Shown here in pieces: positions 34,709 through 44,429 of a DNA stretch of 64,000 nucleotides. Source of the DNA: Klebsiella terrigena (GTDB lineage: Bacteria > Pseudomonadota > Gammaproteobacteria > Enterobacterales > Enterobacteriaceae); assembly GCF_006539725.1 (NCBI RefSeq), contig NZ_BJNO01000012.1, positions 1 to 64,000 on the forward strand. Direction: 5' to 3'. The position numbers and the translations under genes are program-made. The notes under the pieces were generated by a model. It worked only from the letters and a program-made list of their open reading frames with translations, was not told where the DNA came from and did no database searches. Position 1 is the first letter of the stretch. The number at the start of each line of letters is the position of its first letter.

Positions 34709-34738
34709 AAAAAGGCGACCACAAGGGTCGCCTTTTTT
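34709..34738. terminator. Bidirectional terminator between acrD and ypfM
   Basis: A 12-bp stem AAAAAGGCGACC/GGTCGCCTTTTT with a short loop and T/A runs on both sides serves acrD on the plus strand and ypfM on the minus strand. Confidence 0.93.
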
Positions 34739-34801
34739 ATGTGTTCAGATCCACTGCATCGTTATTTTCGCAGTTAGATTACCCTGCTCACATTGCGGAA
34801 T

Positions 34802-34861
34802 TTATTTACGAAGCATGCCTTCGATAAAATCTTTCCAGTTCCCTAGTTCATGATCAATCAT
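34802..34861 (-). CDS. ypfM: Small protein YpfM (19 aa)
   Basis: A 19-codon gene reading MIDHELGNWKDFIEGMLRK. It differs from the E. coli small protein YpfM as I remember it by only a few residues (E. coli begins MIERELGNWKDF). The ribosome site AGAGAGG is six bases upstream of the ATG at 34861. It sits between acrD and yffB as in E. coli, converging on acrD, with a shared terminator. No signal peptide or membrane segment. Function unknown; far below usual gene-finder length limits. Confidence 0.88.
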   Translation of the reverse strand: MIDHELGNWKDFIEGMLRK

Positions 34862-35335
34862 AATAGCCTCTCTTATTATTATGGGTGATTTTATGTAAAT
34901 TCATCGGTGATGGGAAGTTGCCTGCCCCTATTGTTTTGATAACCTGATGGCCACTGTCAGGATAGCTATCGCTGATTTACCGCTACTATGGCCCTGCCAC
35001 CGTCAATTTAATGTGATAGACAGCAACATTTTGCAACATTAGGGTCGTTCTTATGGGTTGACCGTCTACGGCAGAAAGGACCAGGATTTCAGCACGCGAG
35101 CGCCGTCACAATCCTGTGGCGAGAGATGAATATTTAACCAACATATAAGCATGGTTATATATTCCCGGCAAAAAATTACATTTATTAAACCGATTAACGT
35201 ATTATTCCCTATCGGCTTATATATCCCCGAAATAACTCAAGTTTCAGGATGCTCACGGACAGGCCGCCGGGCGCGTCGCGAGTATATTCGGAAAAATCTG
35301 CGTTCCGCGCTTAATTCAATGAAAAAGGTTTCATT
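34862..35335. other. 474-bp intergenic region without a recognised gene
   Basis: Between ypfM and yffB. It contains the ypfM promoter, an inverted repeat CAGGATT-N21-AATCCTG (35082-35116), a pair of imperfect direct repeats GGTTATATATTCCCGG (35153) and GGCTTATATATCCCCG (35214), and AT-rich promoter-like sequence before yffB. No known RNA was recognised. Confidence 0.5.
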
Positions 35336-35692
35336 ATGCTGACCATGTACGGGATAAAAAACTGCGACACCGTTAAAAAGGCCCGCCGCTGGCTGGAAGC
35401 TAACCAGATTGAATACCGCTTCCATGATTATCGCGTCGATGGGCTGGAGCGTGAATTATTAGATACGTTTATTGCTGAGCTGGGCTGGGAAGCCCTGCTC
35501 AACACCCGCGGCACCACCTGGCGTAAGCTGGATGAAGCGGTCCGCGCCCGCATCGATAACGCCGATGCCGCCGCCGGGCTGATGCTCGAAATGCCGGCAA
35601 TCATCAAACGCCCATTGCTCTGCGCGCCCGGTCAGCCTATGCTGCTGGGCTTCAGTGAACTCACTTATAAGAAGCTTGTTAACGAGGTATAG
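35336..35692 (+). CDS. yffB: ArsC/Spx-family protein YffB
   Basis: A 118-residue thioredoxin-fold protein of the ArsC/Spx family. The single N-terminal cysteine lies in [18 protein letters not shown] (Cys10), and [13 protein letters not shown] and [17 protein letters not shown] carry the glutathione/arsenate-site equivalents. E. coli YffB binds glutathione and lacks proven arsenate reductase activity. It is three bases upstream of dapE and almost certainly cotranscribed with it. ATG at 35336 with AAGG upstream. Confidence 0.93.
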   Translation: MLTMYGIKNCDTVKKARRWLEANQIEYRFHDYRVDGLERELLDTFIAELGWEALLNTRGTTWRKLDEAVRARIDNADAAAGLMLEMPAIIKRPLLCAPGQPMLLGFSELTYKKLVNEV

Positions 35693-35695
35693 TCT

Positions 35696-36823
35696 ATGTC
35701 TTGCCCGGTCATTGAGCTGGCTCAGCAGCTTATTCGCCGCCCTTCCCTCAGCCCCGATGATGCGGGATGTCAGGCGTTAATGATTGAACGTCTGCGGGCG
35801 ATTGGTTTTACCGTTGAACCGATGGATTTCGGCGATACCCAAAATTTCTGGGCCTGGCGCGGACGCGGTGAAACCCTGGCCTTCGCCGGTCATACCGACG
35901 TTGTCCCGGCGGGCGACGCGGACCGGTGGATTAACCCACCGTTTGAACCCACTATTCGCGACGGCATGCTGTTTGGCCGCGGCGCGGCAGACATGAAAGG
36001 CTCGCTGGCGGCGATGGTAGTGGCCGCCGAACGCTTCGTCGCCCAGTATCCGAACCATAAAGGTCGCCTGGCCTTTTTGATCACCTCCGATGAAGAAGCC
36101 AGCGCCCACAACGGCACGGTGAAAGTCGTCGAAGCCCTGATGGCCCGCAAGGAGCGTCTCGACTACTGCCTGGTGGGCGAGCCCTCCAGCACCGAAGTTG
36201 TCGGGGACGTGGTGAAGAACGGCCGCCGCGGCTCGTTAACCTGCAATTTAACCATCCACGGCGTGCAGGGCCACGTCGCCTACCCTCATCTGGCGGATAA
36301 CCCGGTGCACCGCGCCGCGCCGATGCTCACCGAACTGGTGGGAATCGAATGGGACAAAGGCAACGAATTCTTCCCACCGACCAGCATGCAGATTGCCAAC
36401 GTCAAGGCAGGCACCGGCAGCAATAACGTCATTCCGGGCGACATGTTCGTGCAGTTCAACTTCCGCTTCAGCACCGAGCTGACCGACGAGATGATCAAAG
36501 CCCGGGTTGTCGCGCTGCTGGAGAAATATCAGCTGCGCTACTCCCTTGACTGGTGGCTCTCCGGCCAGCCGTTCCTGACCGGCCGCGGCAAACTGGTTGA
36601 AGCGGTGGTGAATGCCATTGAGCACTATAATGAGATCAAACCGCAGCTGTTGACCAACGGCGGTACCTCCGACGGGCGGTTTATCGCTCGCATGGGAGCA
36701 CAGGTGGTTGAGCTGGGACCGGTGAATGCCACGATCCACAAAATTAACGAGTGCGTGAACGCCGCCGACCTGCAGCTGCTGGCGCGGATGTATCAACGGA
36801 TCATGGAACAACTGGTCGCCTGA
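35696..36823 (+). CDS. dapE: Succinyl-diaminopimelate desuccinylase DapE
   Basis: A 375-residue M20-family dizinc hydrolase that makes LL-diaminopimelate from N-succinyl-LL-DAP, essential for lysine and peptidoglycan. Metal ligands and catalytic residues: His66 in [12 protein letters not shown], Asp in [14 protein letters not shown] (about 99-103), Glu pair in [11 protein letters not shown] (about 133-135), and the C-terminal His in [11 protein letters not shown]. It follows yffB by three bases with GAGG as ribosome site. ypfN follows 50 bp downstream. Confidence 0.98.
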   Translation: MSCPVIELAQQLIRRPSLSPDDAGCQALMIERLRAIGFTVEPMDFGDTQNFWAWRGRGETLAFAGHTDVVPAGDADRWINPPFEPTIRDGMLFGRGAADMKGSLAAMVVAAERFVAQYPNHKGRLAFLITSDEEASAHNGTVKVVEALMARKERLDYCLVGEPSSTEVVGDVVKNGRRGSLTCNLTIHGVQGHVAYPHLADNPVHRAAPMLTELVGIEWDKGNEFFPPTSMQIANVKAGTGSNNVIPGDMFVQFNFRFSTELTDEMIKARVVALLEKYQLRYSLDWWLSGQPFLTGRGKLVEAVVNAIEHYNEIKPQLLTNGGTSDGRFIARMGAQVVELGPVNATIHKINECVNAADLQLLARMYQRIMEQLVA

Positions 36824-36873
36824 CAACATCGACAGATACCCTGAACGATGACGGGTATGAAAGAGGAAGCAGC

Positions 36874-37074
36874 ATGGAATGGCTAAGTAAGTACTGGTGG
36901 ATTCTGGTGTTAGTCTTTTTAGTGGGCGTCATGATTAACGTGATTAAGGACCTTAATCGCGTCGACCACAAAAAATTTCTCGCCAATAAGCCGGACCTTC
37001 CCCCTCATCGTGATTGCAACGATAAGTGGGATGATGAAGACGACTGGCCGAAGAACGACCAATCGAAGAAGTAG
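36874..37074 (+). CDS. ypfN: UPF0370 membrane protein YpfN
   Basis: A 66-residue protein with a single N-terminal membrane segment ([18 protein letters not shown], residues 7-24) and an acidic hydrophilic tail rich in Asp and Lys ([15 protein letters not shown]). Function unknown (UPF0370). The open frame extends 41 codons into dapE, but ATG at 36874 with GAGGAAG is the family start. It follows dapE as in E. coli. Confidence 0.92.
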   Translation: MEWLSKYWWILVLVFLVGVMINVIKDLNRVDHKKFLANKPDLPPHRDCNDKWDDEDDWPKNDQSKK

Positions 37075-37121
37075 GATTTATGCCCCCTCTCCCCGGTGAA
37101 CATCACGTCGCCGGGGGATCT

Positions 37122-37153
37122 CCCGGATAACGGCGCTATGCGCCTTATCCGGG
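37122..37153. repeat. REP-like palindromic element
   Basis: CCCGGATAA-C-GGCGC-TAT-GCGCC-TTATCCGGG is a perfect nested palindrome with the typical enterobacterial REP core. A second GC-rich hairpin (CCCCGG...CCGGGG, 37091-37115) lies just upstream. Both sit between the converging ypfN and ypfH genes. Confidence 0.88.
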
Positions 37154-37168
37154 CCAGATAGCGCCTGA

Positions 37169-37867
37169 TTACAGCAGTTCGATAATATCGTCATCTTTTG
37201 GCGTGCTGCCGCTTAGCGCTTCGTCAAAATAGTGCTTCGGCACGGTATAGCGCAGGCGTTCGAGCGCAAAATGCATGCTGCGATCGTCAATCGCGTGCCC
37301 CAACCCCTCAACGATATCCAGCGTCACGTCGCCGCCGGCCTGCACCAGCGCCTCCTGTGCGGAGACGGCCCACGCCAGATCGATAACTCGATCGTCGCCG
37401 CCATGGATCAGGTGCACGGTGGTCGCCGTGGTCGCCGACTGCGGCAGCGTGGCGTATCGTCCGTTAAAGGCGATAACCCGCGAGGCCAGTCCCGGTTCGG
37501 CCTTGATGCTTTCCAGCGACATAATAGCCCCCTGCGAGAAGCCAATCAGTGCCGTTGCCAGTGCGGACACGCCGCTGTGCTTCTGCCAGTAGCGCACCGT
37601 CTCAATAAAAGTCGGCATAATGGCATCAATGCGCGCCTGCCGGTTCTCCTCGGTCACTCCCTGCACGGAGAACCACTGACGGCCAGGTGCCGGTCCGCAC
37701 GGTTCGACGCCGCCGATGCTGACGATTAGCGCATCCGGAAACTGCGGCGCGAACAGGCTGCCGATTTGCCCCATTGAAACCGGATTATCACCGACGCCAT
37801 GAAACAGCAACAGCAGCTGTTGGGCAGGTGTCACGGGGCTTTGAACAATAAAGTGATCGTGTTTCAT
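37169..37867 (-). CDS. ypfH: Alpha/beta-hydrolase (esterase) YpfH
   Basis: A 232-residue carboxylesterase of the phospholipase/carboxylesterase group. The nucleophile elbow is GFSQGAIMS (Ser about 112), with the acid in HGGDDRVIDL and the histidine in EGLGHAIDDRS. The start of the fold reads LLLLFHGVGDNP. E. coli YpfH hydrolyses short acyl esters. It lies downstream of tmcA in the same direction, 76 bp from its stop. Confidence 0.92.
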   Translation of the reverse strand: MKHDHFIVQSPVTPAQQLLLLFHGVGDNPVSMGQIGSLFAPQFPDALIVSIGGVEPCGPAPGRQWFSVQGVTEENRQARIDAIMPTFIETVRYWQKHSGVSALATALIGFSQGAIMSLESIKAEPGLASRVIAFNGRYATLPQSATTATTVHLIHGGDDRVIDLAWAVSAQEALVQAGGDVTLDIVEGLGHAIDDRSMHFALERLRYTVPKHYFDEALSGSTPKDDDIIELL

Positions 37868-37943
37868 GGCTTTCTCCTTAGTCTACGCGGGCAGTGTACG
37901 CCGCAGATAAAATATGACCATGACATTTAACTGAATGAGTTAG

Positions 37944-39944
37944 TTAAAAAAATTGCAGTTGCTCAACCTGCTGGCGCAGCGCATCGGCGCGGGCCGCATC
38001 CAGGCTGAGCAGCGCCTGTCCCGCCTCCTCGCGTAACCTTGCCAGCAGCGCTTTGCGCCCGGCCAGCCGCAGCGAAGCGCAAAGCTCGGCCTCATCCTGC
38101 TGCCGAAGGCGGGCGCGCAGGGCCGGAAGCGCCAGGTCAACCCGCAGCAGCAGGCGGTTCAGGCAGCCAATCGTCGCCAGCAGCGGGCGGTGGGCAAAGG
38201 CGAATCCGGCGGCCTCGAGCCAGTCCTCTTCCGTCAGCATAGCAGCCTCGACAGCCGGCAGCGGCAGCGCCTCTTCCCGCCATTCGCGCAGCCAATACTC
38301 GTCGCGCTGCAGCCGCGCCAGCTCCTGCTGGCGTAAGCGGTGGCCCGCGGGCGTTAACGGATAGAGCGCCATCGCCGTATAGCAGCCGCTGCTCGCTTCA
38401 CGGTGGGTACCGAGGCGCACCAGCGTAAAGCCGCAGCGCTGCCAGAAGCGCCAGAGCTCGGCGGTGTAGCCGAAGCTCACCGAGAGGTAATCAAGCCCCT
38501 CCGCCTCGGCCACGGCCTTCGCCACCAGCGCCTGGCCTGCCCCTTCACGCTGGCGCGACGGATGCACGGCAATGCGGCCAATTCGTCGCGCCACCAGCGT
38601 AGCGGCCAGCGGAGTGCCGCCGTGCGCCGCCAGCGACTGGGCCACCAGATTGCCGCGCGGGCGGCGGTATCCCGCCCACACCGCCTGACTGAGGGCGGGG
38701 GCAAGACCGCCCTCCTCCACCAGCCACAGCGCTCCGGCAACGTGGCTCCCGGCGCGCGCGCAGATAAACCGCTGTCCGGGAGCGTCCATCATTCGGCGGA
38801 GATCCAGCGGGGAGGTGCGATAGTGGGCGCCGGAGAGGAGCTGATACATCGCCTCCGGCAGGGCCGGCTGCCGCTGCCAGCTGGACTGATGTACCGTTTC
38901 CAGCGTCACCTGACCCAGCGGTGGATGCCTGAAGGCCTCATCCCCAAACAGCAGCAACTCGCTCACCAGCGCCTCCAGCGGGCAGCCCGGCGCCCAGCGA
39001 ACGGGCGCAGAGAGGCTAAACTGGCGCAGCTGTGCGAAGCCTGAGCAAAACTTAAGCAGAAAGCCGCGGCCGGTTCCTTCATATCCCTGCACGGTCGTGG
39101 TCAGCAGCGTGCGCGGGAAGCGCGCCACCAGCCGACGCAGCAGCGGCCCGGGAATGGCGGCCGCTTCGTCAACGATCAGCCACGAGGCGTTGACCCCAGA
39201 CGCCAGCAGCGCGTCGGGGGCCATAAAGCGAAAATCTTCCCCGGCAAACGCGGCGATAACGTCCGTGGCGCCGCGGGCGGGGGCGGTAACGATCGCCTCG
39301 CCCCTTAGCTCTCGGATCAGCATCCCCGCCAGCGCCGATTTCCCCCGCCCGCGCTCGGCGGTTACCGCGGCAATGCCGGGAGGGAAAGCAGCCAGGTCGG
39401 CAAGGATAGCCGCCTGTTCCGCCTGCGGGCGGCCGTCAGCGGGATGCCACAGGGGCCGGGACGCGGCATCCGGCAGGCGCGGCGCCTCACCCTGCTGCCA
39501 GACCAGCGCCTCTTTAGCCGCTGCGATCCGCTGGCAAAAGCGCTGCACAAAGTTGGGGGTTGGGATAGGCTCCGGCGCATCGCTCCAGCGCAGCGAATCC
39601 GCGTCCGGCTGCGTCGGCCAGCGTGCAAAAGGAGGAGTCAGCAGCACCAGCCAGCTTCCGGCGCGCAGCGTGCCGCAGAGGGCGGCAAACGCCGCCACGT
39701 CGAAGCCGCTGCGGGCGTCAAAAAAGGCGTGCTGGTATTCGCGCCCGAGCAGAGACTTCAGGGCGCCGGGAGAGCCAGAGGGCGCCGGCATCGGCTGGGG
39801 AGAGATCCACAGACCATCCCCGGCCAGCCGTTCACGCAGCGCCAGCGCCTGCTGCAGGCACCACGCCTCGTCGCCGCTGAGCACCAGCAGGCGACGAATG
39901 CCCTGCTGCGCCATCCGGGCCGTCAGGTTAAGGATTTCGTCCAT
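37944..39944 (-). CDS. tmcA: tRNA(Met) cytidine acetyltransferase TmcA
   Basis: A 666-residue enzyme that forms N4-acetylcytidine at the wobble base of elongator tRNA-Met using acetyl-CoA and ATP. An RNA helicase-like domain has Walker A TAERGRGKSALAG (about 195-207) and Walker B LIVDEAAAIPGPLL; the GNAT domain has IGRIAVHPSRQREGAGQALV (about 455). Slightly shorter than E. coli TmcA (671). It starts 12 bp after the ypfJ stop and has no clear ribosome site, suggesting coupling to ypfJ. Confidence 0.95.
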   Translation of the reverse strand: MDEILNLTARMAQQGIRRLLVLSGDEAWCLQQALALRERLAGDGLWISPQPMPAPSGSPGALKSLLGREYQHAFFDARSGFDVAAFAALCGTLRAGSWLVLLTPPFARWPTQPDADSLRWSDAPEPIPTPNFVQRFCQRIAAAKEALVWQQGEAPRLPDAASRPLWHPADGRPQAEQAAILADLAAFPPGIAAVTAERGRGKSALAGMLIRELRGEAIVTAPARGATDVIAAFAGEDFRFMAPDALLASGVNASWLIVDEAAAIPGPLLRRLVARFPRTLLTTTVQGYEGTGRGFLLKFCSGFAQLRQFSLSAPVRWAPGCPLEALVSELLLFGDEAFRHPPLGQVTLETVHQSSWQRQPALPEAMYQLLSGAHYRTSPLDLRRMMDAPGQRFICARAGSHVAGALWLVEEGGLAPALSQAVWAGYRRPRGNLVAQSLAAHGGTPLAATLVARRIGRIAVHPSRQREGAGQALVAKAVAEAEGLDYLSVSFGYTAELWRFWQRCGFTLVRLGTHREASSGCYTAMALYPLTPAGHRLRQQELARLQRDEYWLREWREEALPLPAVEAAMLTEEDWLEAAGFAFAHRPLLATIGCLNRLLLRVDLALPALRARLRQQDEAELCASLRLAGRKALLARLREEAGQALLSLDAARADALRQQVEQLQFF

Positions 39945-39956
39945 CTACAATAGCGG

Positions 39957-40829
39957 TCAGAGCGCATTACCAAACGTATTGCACTGCGCCGGATCTCCGC
40001 TGTCAAAACCGCGTTTAAACCAGGTATAGCGCTGCTGGGAGGTGCCGTGGGTAAAGCTGTCCGGGACAACGCGCCCCTGGCTTTGCTGCTGGAGGCGGTC
40101 GTCGCCAATGGCCTCTGCGGCATTCAACGCTTCCTGCAGATCGCCGGTTTCCATCACGTCCTGATTCTGCATGCTGTGACCCCAGACGCCGGCAAAACAG
40201 TCGGCCTGGAGCTCCATTTTCACCGACAGGCGGTTAACTTCAGCCTGCGATGCGTTCTGCTGCAGCTGGCGCACTTTGGATTCAATGCCCAGCAGCTTCT
40301 GTATGTGATGCCCAACCTCGTGCGCAATCACGTAGGCCTGAGCAAAATCGCCGTCCGCGCCGAGCTTGCTTTTCATCTCATCGTAGAACGAGAGGTCGAT
40401 GTAGACCGTGCTATCGGCCGGGCAGTAGAACGGCCCCATCACTGACTGGCCGGTACCGCAGCCGGTCCGCGTCGCGCCGCGATAGAGCACCAGCTTCGGC
40501 TGCGGGTATTGACGGCCCATCTTTTGGAAGATGGCGCCCCAGGTGTCTTCGGTATCCGCAAGGATCACCTTAGTGAACTTCGCGGCCTGCTCTTCCTGCG
40601 GGCTGATGGAGCGTTGGGTGGTGGTTTGCTGCTGTGAAACCGGCTCTCCGGTCAGCATGCCGGTCAAATCCACGCCGTAATAGCCGGCAACCAGCACGAT
40701 AATCAGCAGAACGATACCGCCTTTCCCGCTGGGAAGACGGAAACCGCCACCGCCGCCGCCGAGGGGGGAACCGGAATCATTACGTCGATCTTCTACATTG
40801 TCGCTTTCGCGACGCCCTTGCCAGCGCAT
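39957..40829 (-). CDS. ypfJ: Zinc metalloprotease-like membrane protein YpfJ
   Basis: A 290-residue protein of the neutral zinc metallopeptidase family (UPF0042-unrelated; PF04228 type). A glycine-rich N-terminus is followed by one membrane segment ([16 protein letters not shown], about 37-52), then an extracytoplasmic domain with HEVGHHIQ (zinc motif HExxH, about 168) and [15 protein letters not shown] (third ligand region). Function unknown. A GTG two codons upstream could start it, but ATG at 40829 has GAGGT at correct spacing. Confidence 0.92.
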   Translation of the reverse strand: MRWQGRRESDNVEDRRNDSGSPLGGGGGGFRLPSGKGGIVLLIIVLVAGYYGVDLTGMLTGEPVSQQQTTTQRSISPQEEQAAKFTKVILADTEDTWGAIFQKMGRQYPQPKLVLYRGATRTGCGTGQSVMGPFYCPADSTVYIDLSFYDEMKSKLGADGDFAQAYVIAHEVGHHIQKLLGIESKVRQLQQNASQAEVNRLSVKMELQADCFAGVWGHSMQNQDVMETGDLQEALNAAEAIGDDRLQQQSQGRVVPDSFTHGTSQQRYTWFKRGFDSGDPAQCNTFGNAL

Positions 40830-40913
40830 AGGCACCTCAATTGATCAAGTTCTCGAATATGAGAGATCGTAGGCGGTTCGGCGCAGGATTACCACTGGAA
40901 ACAACAAGAAGAG

Positions 40914-40941
40914 CGCCAGAAGATAGAGATACCTTCTGGCG
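40914..40941 (-). terminator. purC terminator-like hairpin
   Basis: CGCCAGAAG/CTTCTGGCG is a perfect 9-bp stem with a 10-nt loop. The tail on the minus strand (CTCTTCTTGTTGTTT) is moderately T-rich. It lies ten bases after the purC stop. Confidence 0.7.
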
Positions 40942-40950
40942 AAAGGAGGA

Positions 40951-41664
40951 TTAGTCGAGCTTAACGCCAAGACGATGGGCCACTTCTTCGTAGGCCTCGA
41001 TCAGGCCGCCGAGGCTCTGACGGAAGCGGTCTTTGTCCATTTTGTCGAGGGTATTTTTATCCCACAGGCGGCTGCCGTCCGGCGAGAACTCGTCGCCCAG
41101 CACCACTTCGCCGTTAAACAGACCAAACTCCAGCTTGAAGTCGACGAGGATCAGGCCCGCGTCGTCAAACAGCTTTTTCAGCACGTCGTTCGCTTTGAAG
41201 GTCAGCTCCTGCATGCGGGCCAGATTCTTTTTATTCACCCAGCCGAAGGTTTCGCAGTAGGACTCGTTGACCATCGGATCGTGCATCGCATCATTTTTCA
41301 GGAACAGGTCAAACAGCGGCGGATTCAGCTCAATACCTTCTTCGATGCCCAGACGCTTAACCAGAGAGCCGGCCGCACGGTTGCGGACTACGCACTCAAC
41401 CGGAACCATCTCCAGCTTTTTCACCAGGCACTCGGTGTCAGAAAGTAGCGCTTCCATCTGGGTCGGAATGCCGGCTTCTTCCAGCTTGCTCATAATGAAA
41501 TGGTTGAACTTGTTATTCACCATCCCCTTACGGTCGAACTGTTCGATGCGCGCGCCATCCCCTGCTGAAGTATCGTTACGGAACTCGAGTATCAGCAGGT
41601 CCGGGTTCTCGGTGCTGTAAACGGTTTTCGCTTTACCACGATACAACTCAGCTTGCTTGTTCAT
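40951..41664 (-). CDS. purC: SAICAR synthase PurC
   Basis: A 237-residue enzyme that joins aspartate to CAIR with ATP in purine synthesis. Characteristic stretches: [11 protein letters not shown] near the N-terminus, [27 protein letters not shown], and [10 protein letters not shown]...[11 protein letters not shown] with the metal-binding residues. The frame is open 19 codons upstream, but [13 protein letters not shown] at 41664 is the family start. A near-perfect PurR operator lies upstream, followed further up by the bamC terminator, so purC is independently transcribed. Confidence 0.98.
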   Translation of the reverse strand: MNKQAELYRGKAKTVYSTENPDLLILEFRNDTSAGDGARIEQFDRKGMVNNKFNHFIMSKLEEAGIPTQMEALLSDTECLVKKLEMVPVECVVRNRAAGSLVKRLGIEEGIELNPPLFDLFLKNDAMHDPMVNESYCETFGWVNKKNLARMQELTFKANDVLKKLFDDAGLILVDFKLEFGLFNGEVVLGDEFSPDGSRLWDKNTLDKMDKDRFRQSLGGLIEAYEEVAHRLGVKLD

Positions 41665-41715
41665 CTTTGTCACTCCAGTGAAGATATAGACGATAAAAAA
41701 GGCGTTTCTGTGCCG

Positions 41716-41731
41716 ACGCACACGTTTGCGT
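41716..41731 (-). promoter_or_regulatory. PurR operator of purC
   Basis: ACGCACACGTTTGCGT matches the PurR consensus ACGCAAACGTTTGCGT at 15 of 16 positions. It lies about 52-67 bp upstream of the purC ATG, where the pur repressor binds in E. coli. Confidence 0.92.
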
Positions 41732-41741
41732 CACTATACAG

Positions 41742-41768
41742 AAAAAAGGGCTGGATTGCTCCAGCCCT
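41742..41768 (-). terminator. bamC intrinsic terminator
   Basis: On the minus strand AGGGCTGGA-N4-TCCAGCCCT is followed by six T. It lies just after the bamC stop and ends the dapA-bamC transcript before the purC promoter. Confidence 0.92.
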
Positions 41769-41773
41769 GTTTA

Positions 41774-42808
41774 TTACTTACCGAATGCGGCCTGGAATAC
41801 GGCAACCAGCGCGTCGTTCTGCGACTGGGTCAGCGTATGACCTTTCGGGTCAATGAACTGCAGGCTGCTGCGGTTATCAAGGTCGCCAACCTGCAGCTTG
41901 TAGTCACCAGAGACCAGCTGCGGATCGTGGGCACCCAGCGCCTGCCAGCTGCTGTCAGACAGCGGCTTGTAGGTCAGCGCCATGCTGCCCTGAGAACGCG
42001 TGCTGTCGGTCACCTTCATGCCCGCTTTTTCCAGCGCGCCAGGCAGACGTTGCCACACGAGGTTAAACGGCGCGCGAACAACCAGCATCGGCAGACCGGT
42101 ATCGTCGGCGGCGCTCTGCACGTCGAAGGTCGCGCCGGCGTTTTTCTGCGCCGCGTTCTGCGCGCTGGTGGCGTTCATATCCAGACCTTCGGAAATGACG
42201 TTCAGCATAGAGGTGCTGTAGCGCTGCAGCGATACCGGATCGGATACCGGTTTCCCGGCCTGCTCGAGGTTAACCAGCTTCACCACAACCGCCTGCTGAT
42301 AGCCCTGCGGTTTAACTGAGATTTGATAGCGACCACGGTACTGCTGGTCTTCATCGAGGCGATTCCACTCCACCCAGTCGGTGCTCAGCGTCTGGCTGGC
42401 ATCGTCACGTTTGGTGATGACGTAGTTTTTTGACTGCAGAATGGTGTTGACCTGCGCCCACAGCGAACCGCTGCGGCCGTTCTCCACCATCAGCGTCGAA
42501 GTGTCACCATTAAACTGAGTGCGTGCGCCGTTTACCAGGGCCAAAGGCTGGGCCGGTGGACGAATGTCCAGAGCTTTACCCACCGCGCCGGTGCTGGTCG
42601 CAACCGGAATATTATAATCGCCAACCTGAACCGGCAGGATCATCCCCGCAGGCGCGTGAAGCTCGCTGAGCGGCGTAGCTTGCAGGTAAACCTCGTCACC
42701 GCCAACCTGACGCTTGTAGCGCGAATCCGAACTACAGGCCGCAAGAAGCAGGACCAATGAAACACCCGCAACCTTCGCCAGGCGCGACTTCTGTACTGAG
42801 TAAGCCAT
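41774..42808 (-). CDS. bamC: Outer-membrane assembly lipoprotein BamC
   Basis: A 344-residue lipoprotein subunit of the BAM complex that folds beta-barrel proteins into the outer membrane. Signal and lipobox: [19 protein letters not shown] with lipidated Cys25. The unstructured N-terminal stretch that contacts BamD follows ([17 protein letters not shown]), then two helix-grip domains (about 100-220 and 230-344). Start at 42808 with GGGAG; a TTG one codon earlier is not used. It lies 16 bp after dapA and shares its operon. Confidence 0.97.
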   Translation of the reverse strand: MAYSVQKSRLAKVAGVSLVLLLAACSSDSRYKRQVGGDEVYLQATPLSELHAPAGMILPVQVGDYNIPVATSTGAVGKALDIRPPAQPLALVNGARTQFNGDTSTLMVENGRSGSLWAQVNTILQSKNYVITKRDDASQTLSTDWVEWNRLDEDQQYRGRYQISVKPQGYQQAVVVKLVNLEQAGKPVSDPVSLQRYSTSMLNVISEGLDMNATSAQNAAQKNAGATFDVQSAADDTGLPMLVVRAPFNLVWQRLPGALEKAGMKVTDSTRSQGSMALTYKPLSDSSWQALGAHDPQLVSGDYKLQVGDLDNRSSLQFIDPKGHTLTQSQNDALVAVFQAAFGK

Positions 42809-42824
42809 CAAATCTCCCTAAACT

Positions 42825-43703
42825 TTACAGCAAACCGGCATGCTTCAGCGCTGCGGTTACCGCCTTCTTACCGTCTTCGGTAATCGGCGTCATCGGCAGG
42901 CGCAGCGTATCGGTCGCCACAAGACCCAACGCCTTGCATGCCCATTTCACAGGGATAGGGTTGGGTTCGACAAATAATTTTGTATGCAATGGCATCAGAC
43001 GCTGGTTAATCGCCCGCGCTTCGGCAAATTGACCGGCCAGAGCCAGTCGGCACATATCCGCCATTTCACGAGCCGCAGCGTTTGCGGTAACGGAAATTAC
43101 GCCATGACCGCCCAGCTGCATAAAGTCCATTCCGGTGGCGTCATCGCCGCTCAGCAGAATAAAGTCGTCTGAAACCAGCTCTTTGATCTGATGAACGCGA
43201 CTTAAGTTCCCCGTCGCTTCCTTAATACCGATAATATTTTTTACTTCCGCCAGACGCCCGACGGTTTCCGGCAGCATATCGCAGCCGGTACGGGACGGCA
43301 CATTATACAGGATTTGCGGCAGGTCGGTGTGTTCTGCGATGGCTTTAAAGTGTTGGAACAGGCCTTCCTGGGTCGGGCGGTTGTAATAAGGGGTTACCGT
43401 CAGACAGCCAACGATGCCGCTGTCGTTGAAGCGCTGGGTCAGGCTGATCGCCTCTGCGGTTGCATTTGCACCGGTCCCTGCGATAACGGGGATACGCCCG
43501 TCAGCCAGCTCAAGCGTCATCATCACAACGTCGCCATGCTCTTCATGGCTCAACGTCGCGGACTCACCGGTAGTCCCTACCGAAACGATCGCCGAGGTTC
43601 CGCTGGCGACATGGTAATCAATCAGTTTTTTCAGGCTTGTCCGGCAGACGTTACCGTTTTCATCCATCGGCGTGACAAGCGCTACAATACTTCCCGTGAA
43701 CAT
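42825..43703 (-). CDS. dapA: 4-hydroxy-tetrahydrodipicolinate synthase DapA
   Basis: A 292-residue class I aldolase that condenses pyruvate with aspartate semialdehyde, the first dedicated step to diaminopimelate and lysine. The Schiff-base lysine is in [14 protein letters not shown] (about residue 161), the catalytic tyrosine in [13 protein letters not shown] (about 133), and the [14 protein letters not shown] motif near 43-56. AGGATGG is the ribosome site. It is divergent from gcvR and cotranscribed with bamC. Confidence 0.98.
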   Translation of the reverse strand: MFTGSIVALVTPMDENGNVCRTSLKKLIDYHVASGTSAIVSVGTTGESATLSHEEHGDVVMMTLELADGRIPVIAGTGANATAEAISLTQRFNDSGIVGCLTVTPYYNRPTQEGLFQHFKAIAEHTDLPQILYNVPSRTGCDMLPETVGRLAEVKNIIGIKEATGNLSRVHQIKELVSDDFILLSGDDATGMDFMQLGGHGVISVTANAAAREMADMCRLALAGQFAEARAINQRLMPLHTKLFVEPNPIPVKWACKALGLVATDTLRLPMTPITEDGKKAVTAALKHAGLL

Positions 43704-43856
43704 GGGCCATCCTCAGAGCAGAAGTGCGACAAGATTCTCAATGTTACGTTTGGTGCCGTAATAAAAGCAAGAGACCCGATGCCTTCAGGGATGTTGTATG
43801 CCGGTTTTTTTTATGCTTTCCTAATGTTACCTCACCTTTTTAAAGGAAGAACAGGT

Positions 43857-44426
43857 TTGACCGCCTCATTACAACACTATCTGGTTATTACCGCTTTGGG
43901 CGCTGACCGTCCCGGCATCGTGAATACGATCACCCGCCACGTCAGCAGCTGCGGCTGTAATATCGAAGACAGCCGGCTGGCCATGCTCGGTGACGAATTT
44001 ACGTTTATCATGCTGCTTTCTGGTACGTGGAACGCGATTAACCTGATTGAATCGACTCTACCGCTGAAAGGTGCCGAGCTGGATCTGCTGATCGTGATGA
44101 AACGGACGACCGCTCGCCCGCCTCAGGCCATGCCGAATACGGTCTGGGTCCAGGTTGAGGTACCGGACTCGCCGCATATTATCGAGCGCTTCACCGCCCT
44201 GTTTGACGCGTGGAATATGAATATCGCCGAGCTGGTTTCTCGTACCCAGGTCGGCAGCGATGACGATTCAGCCCAACTGTTCATCCAGATAACGGCGCAC
44301 AGTCCCGCTACGCAAAATGCATCAAATATCGAACAAGCGTTCAAAGCCCTATGTACAGAACTCAATGCACAAGGCAGTATTAACATCGTTAATTATTCAC
44401 AGCATGATGAACAGGATGGAGTTTGA
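43857..44426 (+). CDS. gcvR: Glycine cleavage system regulator GcvR
   Basis: A 189-residue protein with two tandem ACT domains (HYLVITALGADRPGIVNTIT from residue 7; WVQVEVPDSPHIIERFTALF from about 95). In E. coli GcvR binds GcvA and turns it into a repressor of gcvTHP when glycine is scarce. The reading frame is open far upstream, but the family N-terminus maps to a TTG codon at 43857, preceded by AAAGGAAG. An ATG 11 codons earlier (43824) is the alternative. Divergent from dapA; bcp follows 3 bp later. Confidence 0.9.
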   Translation: MTASLQHYLVITALGADRPGIVNTITRHVSSCGCNIEDSRLAMLGDEFTFIMLLSGTWNAINLIESTLPLKGAELDLLIVMKRTTARPPQAMPNTVWVQVEVPDSPHIIERFTALFDAWNMNIAELVSRTQVGSDDDSAQLFIQITAHSPATQNASNIEQAFKALCTELNAQGSINIVNYSQHDEQDGV

Positions 44427-44429
44427 GTA

